DNA from: an uncultured Campylobacter sp.
GTDB taxonomy: Bacteria; Campylobacterota; Campylobacteria; Campylobacterales; Campylobacteraceae
Length of the DNA stretch: 64,000 bases
Reading direction: 5' to 3'
Assembly: GCA_934728065.1 (NCBI GenBank)
Contig: CAKVDW010000005.1
Coordinates: 29,417-93,416, forward strand
Shown here piece by piece: positions 8,524 to 15,460 of the stretch; position 1 is the stretch's first letter, and every line of letters begins with the position of its first letter. Under the pieces are notes generated by a model that searched no databases, was not told where the DNA came from, and was given only the letters and a program-made list of their open reading frames with translations. The translations under genes were made by a program, and so were the position numbers.

Positions 8524-10129
8524 AAAACTCTTTGCCATTTTTGGCTATGTCAAAAAGCAAGAATTTGAAAGCGAAATTTCAAAGTTAAATGCTCAAAATC
8601 AGTCTTTAAATGAGCAAATCAACTCAAAAGACGATGAAATTCAAACTTTTAAAACAAAGGTAAAGGATTTGAGTTTTAAAAACGAATTTGTCGCTAAACT
8701 TTTGAGTGCTGGGCAAAAAAATGAAATTTTGCAAAGATTTCACAGCTTGCTTTATAAAGACTTTATGGACTTTGCAAACAAAGACAACAGCCTTGCTAAC
8801 GAGGCACAAGCCTTTGCGATGCTCCAAGACATAGAAAAAGAGCTAGAACTCATCAGCATTTACCCAGAACTTTACAACAAAGCCATCATCGCCGTTGGCG
8901 GAGGATTTAGCTCGGGCAAATCTGCTTTTATCAGCTCTTTTATCGATGATGATATTATGCTACCCATCAGCGTAAAACCTACTACGGCTATTTCTACCTT
9001 TGTCATCTCAAATCCTAAAATCAAGCTCAATGCCTTTTCAAAAGACGGAGTAAGCGTGAATTTAAGCGAACTTGACCCGCAAATTCACAACAAAATTTCG
9101 CACGATTTTATCAAGGGCTTTGGCTTTAAGCTCAAAAAAATAATGCCCTTTATGGTGCTACAAGCTCCACTTGTCAAAAACTGCGAGCATTTGTGCTTTA
9201 TCGATACACCGGGCTACAACGCCGCACAAGATAACTTTACAAGCGATGACAAGCAAAGTGCTTTGGAATTTGTGCGAAATTCTACGGCTTTGCTTTGGCT
9301 TGTGAGTGTAGATAATGGCACGATTCAAGATGACGATTTAGCCTTTTTAAATGAGCTTGATTTGGGCGATAAAAGGTTGTTTGTGGTGCTTAACAAAGCT
9401 GATTTAAGAGGCGATGAGCAAAGAAAAGAAGTCATCGCTCATATCAAAGAAATGCTTGAATCCCACAGCATAACTTATGATGGCATAAGTGCGTATAGTG
9501 CGAAGAAAAAGCAAGAATTTGAATTTGAGAAAATGTCCTTGCAAGAGTTTTTAAGCTCCGTCCATACAGCTAGCACCTTGCATAAATCATTGATAGCGCA
9601 GCTTTTTGAGGTTTATGAAATGTATGAAAAGGCTATTTTAGCTAAGGATGCGCAAAAAGAGGCTGTGTATAAGAGCTTAAAGTCTTTAAGCATTGATTTG
9701 ACAGCGGCTGGACTTGACGAAAATAATCCAAGTAGAGCTAAAATCATACAAATTCAAAATCAATTTGCACAAGGTCCAAGTGCAAGTGTCTTGCGACAAG
9801 AACTTAAAAGTGTCATCACAAAAATGCAAAATACTATTGATGAGCTTTTTGGTAAAAGCCTTGATATGCCTTTGCCAAATGTAAGTAAAGATGGTAAAAG
9901 GCTGACAAAAAATTCGCTAAACAATAGAGAAAATACTCAAAAACAAACTTTAAGCAAAGATGAAATGCTCGAAAGTATGCTTATTGACGCGTGTAATGGG
10001 CTTTATGGTAGCGAAGAAGAGGCTATAAATCAAATCGCTAAATCATTTAAGCTTGATAAAGCAAAGGCTCAACAGCTGTATGAGGCAAAAATGACACAAA
10101 TGCAAAGTGCTAAAAAGGATAAAAAATGA
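8516..10129 (+). CDS. Dynamin-like GTPase 2
   Basis: Also 537 aa but a different architecture from its partner. A short hydrophobic start (residues 4-12) and a coiled coil at about 15-55 come first. The GTPase domain follows: P-loop GGGFSSGKS at 128-136 with Ala137 instead of the usual Thr, a switch threonine in KPTTAIS, G3 DTPGYN at 230-235 and G4 NKADLR at 293-298. A helical stalk follows, with a lysine-rich end. The placement of the GTPase domain after a coiled coil suggests a non-redundant partner of dynamin 1, able to form hetero-oligomers. It overlaps its upstream partner by 8 bp and the downstream zinc-ribbon gene by ATGA, so all three are coupled. Confidence 0.87.
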   Translation: MLKKLFAIFGYVKKQEFESEISKLNAQNQSLNEQINSKDDEIQTFKTKVKDLSFKNEFVAKLLSAGQKNEILQRFHSLLYKDFMDFANKDNSLANEAQAFAMLQDIEKELELISIYPELYNKAIIAVGGGFSSGKSAFISSFIDDDIMLPISVKPTTAISTFVISNPKIKLNAFSKDGVSVNLSELDPQIHNKISHDFIKGFGFKLKKIMPFMVLQAPLVKNCEHLCFIDTPGYNAAQDNFTSDDKQSALEFVRNSTALLWLVSVDNGTIQDDDLAFLNELDLGDKRLFVVLNKADLRGDEQRKEVIAHIKEMLESHSITYDGISAYSAKKKQEFEFEKMSLQEFLSSVHTASTLHKSLIAQLFEVYEMYEKAILAKDAQKEAVYKSLKSLSIDLTAAGLDENNPSRAKIIQIQNQFAQGPSASVLRQELKSVITKMQNTIDELFGKSLDMPLPNVSKDGKRLTKNSLNNRENTQKQTLSKDEMLESMLIDACNGLYGSEEEAINQIAKSFKLDKAKAQQLYEAKMTQMQSAKKDKK

Positions 10130-10317
10130 TACGCCCAAAACCCTTTATCGCCGTTTGCAAAAAGTGTGGCAAGGTGAAATTCATCGCCCCAAAAAGCGAT
10201 GTGCTGAGCAGCCTTGATGAAATCGCCCCGCATTGTGAAAAATGCGGCGAAAGTATGCAATCAGGCGTAAATGCGCTTGTGTCGCTTGCAAAGAGCATTT
10301 TTAAGCCGAACAAATGA
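10126..10317 (+). CDS. Small zinc-ribbon protein, dynamin-operon partner
   Basis: Sixty-three residues. Cys11-x2-Cys14 and Cys37-x2-Cys40 form a rubredoxin/zinc-ribbon type metal site, with a basic N-terminus (MIRPKPF) and a short amphipathic C-terminal helix ending SIFKPNK. The start overlaps the dynamin 2 stop (ATGA). It shares the Cys spacing style and the tail character with the protein at 5922-6167, but the rest is different. A role as adaptor or membrane-targeting factor for the dynamins is inference; no named family recognised. Confidence 0.72.
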   Translation: MIRPKPFIAVCKKCGKVKFIAPKSDVLSSLDEIAPHCEKCGESMQSGVNALVSLAKSIFKPNK

Positions 10318-10952
10318 GCCTTTACGCGCGGCTGAGTGCTGGGCTTTTTTTGGCTTTGGACTTTTGGCTTTTAGTTTTTAGTTTAGTTTTTGAGACACGA
10401 AAGTGCTTTTTTTGCAGGACTTTGTAAGGTGCAAATGTTTTTTTGTGAGGCTTTGTTTTATAAGGTGTGAAACGCCTTTGTGCGCTAGACTTTGCAAGAC
10501 ACGAAAATGCTTTGTAAAAATGCGTGATATGCTGTCATTGCGAGCAAATTTTGCAAAAATTTGCGTGGCAATCCATAAATTTTAGGCAAAAGCCTAAAAT
10601 TTATCATACTAATTTGTCTTACCATACCGAACGCTCTTTGTGTCATACTGAGCTTTCGCAAGAAAGCGAAGTATCCATAAAGCGCAAAGTATGTCTTAGT
10701 ATTTCTTTGTGGATATTTCGCTAACGCTCAATATGACAAGGCAAGTTAATATGGCAAGAGAGAATAACTCAATATGACAAATTTATAGAATTGTTGAAAC
10801 GAAATTTGTAAAAATTTAAAAAATTCTCAAATTTATAATTTTTCACAAAAAATTTCAAAAATTTGCAAATTTTTATATAAAATTCAGCATTTTTGCAAAA
10901 AAAATTAAAAAAATGCGAATTTATTAAAAAATTTTTGTTAAAACCGCGAAAA
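10318..10952. repeat. Spacer with dispersed palindromic repeats (block B)
   Basis: No gene is supported. 10391-10530 is a T/G-rich stretch with loose internal repetition (GACACGAAAGTGCTTT, later GACACGAAAATGCTTT). Palindromic units follow: 10533-10574 (GTCATTGCGAG...GTGGCAATCC around a 9-bp GCAAATTTT/AAAATTTGC hairpin), 10642-10676 (the GCAA-loop form) and a diverged inverted unit at 10711-10737. 10779-10815 resembles 5716-5760, showing that the duplication that includes the promoter starts here. 10820-10945 is very A/T-rich. Confidence 0.8.
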
Positions 10953-10967
10953 CGACATTATGTGTCG
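10953..10967 (+). promoter_or_regulatory. Candidate operator, copy 2 (CGACA-N5-TGTCG)
   Basis: Identical 15-mer to 5782-5796, embedded in AACGACATTATGTGTCGCA, and again 11 bases upstream of a TACAAT box. Two identical sites at equivalent promoter positions point to one regulator for both transcription units. The WYL protein is the obvious candidate, but this is inference. Confidence 0.55.
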
Positions 10968-10978
10968 CACCCCTGTGT

Positions 10979-10984
10979 TACAAT
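10979..10984 (+). promoter_or_regulatory. -10 box, copy 2 (CTGTGTTACAAT)
   Basis: TACAAT within the same CTGTGTTACAAT string as copy 1, seven bases before the GTTTAAACGAA arm. Confidence 0.6.
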
Positions 10985-10990
10985 AAACTT

Positions 10991-11205
10991 GTTTAAACGA
11001 AAATTTGCGCTTTAAAAGAGTGAAAAAGTGGCTAAAAGAGTTATGAAAGTGTGCTAACAAGGCTAAAAGCGTGATTAGACGGCTTAAAAGTTTGCTCAAA
11101 GCTATCAAAAAGTGATTAAGCAGATAAAAAGCTTATCAAAAGCCATTCAAAAAGCGTTTAAAGCCACTTTAAACAGCCTTTTAAAGCCAAATGTTCGTTT
11201 AAAAC
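10991..11205 (+). promoter_or_regulatory. Structured 5' leader, copy 2, with an expanded loop
   Basis: GTTTAAACGAA (10991-11001) and TTCGTTTAAAAC (11194-11205) repeat the arms of copy 1 and can pair over ten bases, but enclose about 190 bases instead of 57. The extra sequence contains degenerate GCTAAAAG/GTGATTA repeats and short ORFs: 11028-11057 (MAKRVMKVC), 11071-11115 (MIRRLKSLLKAIKK) and 11112-11234. Confidence 0.5.
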
Positions 11206-11234
11206 AAAATTTTTCACAAAGGAGACCACTATGA
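11112..11234 (+). CDS. Possible 40-aa amphipathic leader peptide
   Basis: A GTG-started frame of 40 codons (MIKQIKSLSKAIQKAF...) that begins inside the stop of the preceding 14-aa frame (GTGA overlap) and ends overlapping the ATG of the next gene (ATGA). It is lysine-rich and amphipathic in its first half. The overlaps at both ends look like coupled translation, but there is no strong ribosome-binding site, the DNA is low complexity, and it spans the leader's closing arm. Could equally be non-coding leader or the remains of a decayed gene tail. Confidence 0.25.
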   Translation: MIKQIKSLSKAIQKAFKATLNSLLKPNVRLKQNFSQRRPL

Positions 11235-12039
11235 AAAAGTCGGTTTTACTAGGTTTAGGCACAGTTGCCCTTGCGGGGTTGTTGGGAAAAAGGTATTTGG
11301 ATGGGCAAAAAGCAAATCCAAACAACCTTTATGATGACTACAAAGAAGCCATCGTAGGCGAAAGCGGCAAATTCGTCTTAAAGGGCTTAAAAGGCATAGC
11401 AGAGGGCTTATCCTTAGGCTATGAAAAACTTTTAGGCGAGGCGAAATTCAACGATGAGTTTGATGAGGAGAGCTTTGAAAAAAAGGTGCGAGCTAGACAG
11501 GAGCTTTGCGCGCATTTAAACGGACAAGAACTCGCCCCAGAGCTTGCTAAAAGCGAGCGTTTTGCGTGGGCGAAACTCTCGCGTGAGGAGTTTTTTGGCA
11601 TTTGCGAGCTTGAAAGTGAGTGCTTTAAAACGCAAGGAAAAATTGAAGCGCTTTGCGCGAAAATGGCTAAATTTAAGGGCTTTGAGCCGCCTAGTTTAAC
11701 TTATAGCGTGGTTTGTAACAAATACGAGTTTCCATACAAGCTAAGAAAGCATATTTGGTGCTTGACGCCTTTTATGCCACTTTTGGCAAGGCGCAAAAAA
11801 GCTTTGATGAAGGTGTGGTGTGGCTTGATGAGCTTGATGAGTGCGAATTTAGCGCGCTTTCAAAGGACGAGCAGGCAAAAATCCACGCCCTTGCAAAAGA
11901 AGCAAGGCAAATCAACGCTTTTATAAAGGCTAAATTTGTGCATTATTCGGGCTTTTGGCTGGATACGCAAGTGATGATTGAGTGTGAAAACAAGCTTATA
12001 GAGCAAAATGCCGATAAAAACGGCGAAATTCGACTTTAA
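11231..12039 (+). pseudogene. Membrane-anchored protein of the dynamin island, frameshifted
   Basis: The first frame (11231-11926) starts with a hydrophobic N-terminal anchor (residues 4-20, VLLGLGTVALAGLLG). It then gives a charged helical domain through about residue 172 before running into an unnatural arginine-rich tail. A second frame continues the natural-looking sequence from KKAYLVLDAFYATFG (about 11743) to a stop at 12039. Restoring one A in TACAAGCTAAG (11734-11744) joins them as YKAKKAYLVLDAF, giving a protein of about 269 aa. AAAGGAG precedes the ATG. No family recognised. A membrane-tethered partner for the upstream dynamins is a possibility. The indel could be true inactivation or a sequencing error in an A run. 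Confidence 0.65.
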
Positions 12040-12065
12040 AAAAGCGAAAATTGAAGGGAGAGAAA

Positions 12066-12236
12066 ATGACTATCATAACTTTGCTAAAAGCAAGTCTTTC
12101 ATTTGGGATTTTTATCATCTTATCGTGGGTGATATTTTACTTTGCTGGTGCATTTTGGGGCGTGGCGTGGTTGGTGCTAAATGCTTTATGTCTTATCCCT
12201 TTTTTTGTGCGTTTTGTGCGTAATCTTTTAAAATGA
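12066..12236 (+). CDS. Small membrane protein, 56 aa
   Basis: Nearly the whole protein is hydrophobic, with two potential membrane spans (about residues 8-28 and 30-48), ending in the basic RFVRNLLK. The ATG at 12066 follows GGGAG by five bases, which fixes the start; an earlier TTG frame would include that site. It lies 26 bp after the frameshifted gene, so it belongs to the same transcription unit. Function unknown. Confidence 0.65.
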   Translation: MTIITLLKASLSFGIFIILSWVIFYFAGAFWGVAWLVLNALCLIPFFVRFVRNLLK

Positions 12237-12283
12237 TGATTTGACAAAGAATTTATAGCGCACAAAACAACGGTAAAAACCAT

Positions 12284-12319
12284 AAATTTCGCTAAAAAGC
12301 GTGAATTTTAGCGAAATTT
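12284..12319. terminator. Bidirectional terminator closing the island and the gapA-pgk operon
   Basis: A perfect 14-bp stem, AAATTTCGCTAAAA (12284-12297) with TTTTAGCGAAATTT (12306-12319) and loop AGCGTGAA, located between convergent genes. A/T-rich arms can serve as U-tract in either direction. Confidence 0.8.
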
Positions 12320-12329
12320 GCCCAAAAAT

Positions 12330-13535
12330 TTACAAATTTTCTTTTGCTCGCAAGGGTTTTACGCCGGGCAGTTCTTTACCCTCGATAAGCTCTAAACTCG
12401 CCCCGCCGCCTGTTGATATAAAGGTCATCTCATCAGCTTCGCCACTTCTGGCGACAACATCAGCTGTATCTCCTCCACCTATAATGGTTGTAGCGTGGCT
12501 ATCTCCAACAAAATGAGCCATTTTAAGCGAGCCTTTGGCAAATTTTTCTATCTCAAAAACGCCCATAGGTCCGTTCCACCAAATGGTTTGGGCATCTGCT
12601 AAAGCCTCCCTGAATAGTTTCCCACTTGCCGGTCCTATATCAAGCCCCATAAAGCCATTTGGGATTTCTTGGGTTGGCACATAAGACATTAAGGCTTCGC
12701 TAGAGCAACTTCTTGCCACTGCGACATCCACAGGCAAATAAATTTTCACGCCAAGTTCTTTGCCCTTGCTTAAAATGTTTTTAGCTTCCTCGATAAGCTC
12801 TTCTTCTAAAAGCGAATTGCCTATGTCAAAGCCTTGCGCCTTAAGAAAGGTAAAAGCCATACCACCACCGATAATGAGTTTATCGACTTTTGGGAGCAAA
12901 TTCGTAAGGGCTTGTAGCTTACCACTTACCTTTGAGCCTCCAACGATAGCCACAAAGGGACGAGTCGGGTGCTTGAGAAGATTATTGGCAAATTTGATTT
13001 CCTTAAGCAACAAAAACCCTGCCCCGCGGTGCTTTTCATCAAAAAATTGAGTAATAGCCTCCACGCTTGAATGCGCTCTATGACACACGCCAAAGGCATC
13101 ATTAATATACACATCAGCCATTTGGGCTAATTTTTTAGCCAAATTTTCATCGTTTTTGGTTTCGCCCTTTTCAAAACGCAAATTTTCAAGCATTAAAATT
13201 TCGCCTATTTTTAAATTTTCTACCTTTTTCTTTGCATCATCGCCCACAATGTCCTTTGCTAAAATCACTTCTTTATTCATCAACCTTGCAAGTCTTTTGG
13301 CTACGGGTTCTAAAGAGTATTTAGCGTTGATTTCTTTTGGGCGTCCCAAATGAGATGCTAAAATCACGCTACAACCATTGTCTAAACAATATCTTATCGT
13401 AGGGATAGCCGAGCGAATACGCCTGTCATCGGTTATGTTTGAAAATTCATCTTGTGGGACATTGAAATCACAGCGAATAAAAACTTTTTTGCCTTCTAAA
13501 TCCAAATCTTTTATAAAAATAATTTCGCCACTCAT
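12330..13535 (-). CDS. pgk: Phosphoglycerate kinase
   Basis: Transfers phosphate between 1,3-bisphosphoglycerate and ADP in glycolysis/gluconeogenesis. 401 aa, the family's usual length. Motifs in order: RCDFNVP (about 18-24), SHLGRPK near 60, GGSKVSGK near 195, GLDIGP and NGPMGVFE near 320-335, and GGGDT near 370. The ATG at 13535 overlaps the gapA stop by ATGA and gives [12 protein letters not shown] longer frame to 13586 reads into gapA and is rejected. In C. jejuni the next gene is tpiA; here the accessory island follows. Confidence 0.95.
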   Translation of the reverse strand: MSGEIIFIKDLDLEGKKVFIRCDFNVPQDEFSNITDDRRIRSAIPTIRYCLDNGCSVILASHLGRPKEINAKYSLEPVAKRLARLMNKEVILAKDIVGDDAKKKVENLKIGEILMLENLRFEKGETKNDENLAKKLAQMADVYINDAFGVCHRAHSSVEAITQFFDEKHRGAGFLLLKEIKFANNLLKHPTRPFVAIVGGSKVSGKLQALTNLLPKVDKLIIGGGMAFTFLKAQGFDIGNSLLEEELIEEAKNILSKGKELGVKIYLPVDVAVARSCSSEALMSYVPTQEIPNGFMGLDIGPASGKLFREALADAQTIWWNGPMGVFEIEKFAKGSLKMAHFVGDSHATTIIGGGDTADVVARSGEADEMTFISTGGGASLELIEGKELPGVKPLRAKENL

Positions 13536-14524
13536 TTTTTCATCACCCACACAGCCATATCTACAAGACGAGATGAATAGCCCCACTCATTGTCATACCA
13601 AGCGATGACTTTAACAAAATCATCACAAATCACTTGTGTTAAATCACTTGCCACAATCGCCCCATAAGAAGAGCCGATAAAATCGGAACTCACGCGCTCA
13701 TCATCATCGACCATTAAAAAGCCTTTTAAATTTGAATTTGCTGCCTTTCTAAACGCTTCATTTAGCTCATCTTTGCTTGTTTTTTTGCTAAGTTGTGCTG
13801 TTAAATCCACACTTGATACATCAATCACAGGCACGCGCATACTCTGTCCGTGCAATTTGCCGTCAAGCTCTGGCATAACAAGTTTCATCGCCTTTGCCGC
13901 CCCTGTTGAGGTTGGGATTATATTTTGTGCGGCTGCTCTGCTTCGCCTTTTGTCGCGAGCCTTTGCATCGATAATGCTTTGTCCGTTTGTATAAGCGTGA
14001 ATGGTTGTCATCAAGCCCTTTTGTATGCCAAAATTATCCTGCAACACGCGACAAACAGGACCCAAGCAGTTTGTCGTGCAGCTTGCATTTGAGATGATAG
14101 GCTCGCCATTATATAAATGCGCATTAACGCCCAGCACAAAAGTAGGCGTGTTATCCTTTGCGGGAGCTGACATAATGACTTTTTTAATGCCCTTGTCGAT
14201 GAATTTTTGGCACTTTTCCATAGTCAAATGTGCGCCTGTGCATTCAAGCACCACATCAGCACCACATTTAGCAAAGTCTAAATCGCTGATTTCACGGCTT
14301 TTGAAAACCTTGATTTTCTTGCCATTAATAAGTAAATCATCATTTTCAACACTTACTTCTCCATTAAAAGCCTTATGAACAGTATCGTATTTGAAAAGAT
14401 AACGAGTAAGTTCAATGTCTGTTGTATCATTAATAGCTACAAGCTCGACATCATCGCGTTCTAGGATTATCCTTGCTACGCATCTACCTATGCGTCCAAA
14501 ACCATTTATTGCAATTTTTGTCAT
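13532..14524 (-). CDS. gapA: Glyceraldehyde-3-phosphate dehydrogenase
   Basis: Oxidises glyceraldehyde 3-phosphate to 1,3-bisphosphoglycerate with NAD(P). 330 aa. The N-terminal Rossmann motif GFGRIGR (residues 8-14) and the active-site SCTTNC near 150 are present, and catalytic His lies in the TTIHAYT segment. A TAAGGAAA site precedes the ATG. It heads a gapA-pgk operon with a 4-bp overlap, divergent from nadD across a 59-bp spacer; a TGTAAAAT element near 14556 on this strand is a possible -10. Confidence 0.95.
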   Translation of the reverse strand: MTKIAINGFGRIGRCVARIILERDDVELVAINDTTDIELTRYLFKYDTVHKAFNGEVSVENDDLLINGKKIKVFKSREISDLDFAKCGADVVLECTGAHLTMEKCQKFIDKGIKKVIMSAPAKDNTPTFVLGVNAHLYNGEPIISNASCTTNCLGPVCRVLQDNFGIQKGLMTTIHAYTNGQSIIDAKARDKRRSRAAAQNIIPTSTGAAKAMKLVMPELDGKLHGQSMRVPVIDVSSVDLTAQLSKKTSKDELNEAFRKAANSNLKGFLMVDDDERVSSDFIGSSYGAIVASDLTQVICDDFVKVIAWYDNEWGYSSRLVDMAVWVMKK

Positions 14525-14551
14525 TATTAAATTTCCTTAAGTATAAAATGT

Positions 14552-14557
14552 TAGAAT
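14552..14557 (+). promoter_or_regulatory. -10 box of nadD-rsfS promoter
   Basis: TAGAAT within TAAAATGTTAGAATTT, 27 bases before the nadD ATG. The same 16-base string stands before yajC (16838-16843), supporting it as a promoter core. Confidence 0.5.
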
Positions 14558-14583
14558 TTTACAAAAAAAAGGTTAAATTTTTG

Positions 14584-15132
14584 ATGAAAATCGCACTTTT
14601 TGGTGGAAGTTTTGACCCACCGCATTTAGGACACGCTAGCGTTGTAGAAAATGCCCTAAAAAGCCTAGATATAGATAAACTTATCATTATGCCTACCTTT
14701 ATAAACCCCTTTAAATCGGGCTTTTTCGCTGATGAAAAACGCCGTTTTGCTTGGGCGCAAAGGGTTTGGGGTGATTTAGAGCGGGTAGAACTTTGTGATT
14801 TTGAGATAAGGCAAAACCGCCCTGTGCCAAGCATTGAAAGTGTTTTATATCTTAAAGAACTCTATAAATCAAGCAAATTTTACCTCATCATCGGGGCTGA
14901 CCACCTGCAAAGCCTTGAAAAATGGCACGAATTTGAAAAGTTATCAAATTTGGTTGAATTTGTTATTGCTAAACGAGATAATATTACTGTGCCTGAAAAA
15001 TTTAAAAGTTTAGATACAAAAGTTATGGTATCATCATCATTTATAAGGCAAAATTTAAGCCTTGATAAGGTATGTGATGTGATTAAAGAGGAAGTAAAAT
15101 CCTACTATGAAAATTTAAGCAAGAAAAAATAA
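14584..15132 (+). CDS. nadD: Nicotinate-nucleotide adenylyltransferase
   Basis: Adenylates nicotinate mononucleotide to deamido-NAD in NAD synthesis. 182 aa. The nucleotidyltransferase motif GGSFDPPHLGHA is at residues 7-18, and the C-terminal VSSSFIRQNL (SxxxR type) is near 150. The ATG at 14584 is chosen because it puts the conserved motif at the N-terminus. An upstream in-frame start at 14473 lies inside gapA, and its 37 extra residues are unlike the family. It is followed 10 bp later by rsfS. Confidence 0.93.
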   Translation: MKIALFGGSFDPPHLGHASVVENALKSLDIDKLIIMPTFINPFKSGFFADEKRRFAWAQRVWGDLERVELCDFEIRQNRPVPSIESVLYLKELYKSSKFYLIIGADHLQSLEKWHEFEKLSNLVEFVIAKRDNITVPEKFKSLDTKVMVSSSFIRQNLSLDKVCDVIKEEVKSYYENLSKKK

Positions 15133-15142
15133 AGGAAGAACA

Positions 15143-15460
15143 ATGCAAAAAAGAATCCAAGCCATAACAGAACTTTTAGACAGCAAAAAGGCTGAATTTA
15201 TCGAAATTTTTGATATGAGTGAGGGGGATTATTTTGTGCCTTTTGTGGTTATTGCTACAACCTTAGGCGAAAAACACGCTTTGAGCTTGATTGATGAGCT
15301 AAAAACCACCTTAAAGCCTTTGGGAGAAGAGTTTTTAAACCTGCAAAGTTCAGAAGAATGGACTGTGATTGATTTGGGCGATATTTTAATTCATCTTTTA
15401 AGCGAAGAATATAGAGCTAAATACAAAATAGAAGAATTACTCCAAGAACTTAAAAATTGA
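15143..15460 (+). CDS. rsfS: Ribosomal silencing factor RsfS (Iojap-like)
   Basis: Binds ribosomal protein uL14 on the 50S subunit and blocks subunit joining in starvation. 105 aa, standard length; FDMSEGDYFVPFVVIATT and the EEWTVIDLGDILIHLL block are the family signature. AAAGGAAG precedes the ATG. It is placed after nadD as in many bacteria. Its 3' end overlaps the convergent lnt gene by 11 bp. Confidence 0.9.
   Translation: MQKRIQAITELLDSKKAEFIEIFDMSEGDYFVPFVVIATTLGEKHALSLIDELKTTLKPLGEEFLNLQSSEEWTVIDLGDILIHLLSEEYRAKYKIEELLQELKN

Noticed and set aside
10403..10724. Two cysteine-rich 60-66 aa open frames after the dynamin operon
   Set aside because: They lie in a T/G-rich, loosely repetitive stretch and palindromic units, without ribosome-binding sites.
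4001..12329. Prophage or insertion sequence as carrier of the island
   Set aside because: No integrase, transposase, terminal inverted repeats or phage structural genes are visible.
4018..12340. Similar AAATTTGC..AAAAATT..ACAAATTTT strings at both edges of the island as a possible target-site duplication
   Set aside because: The match is imperfect and in very A/T-rich sequence; such strings occur elsewhere in the window.
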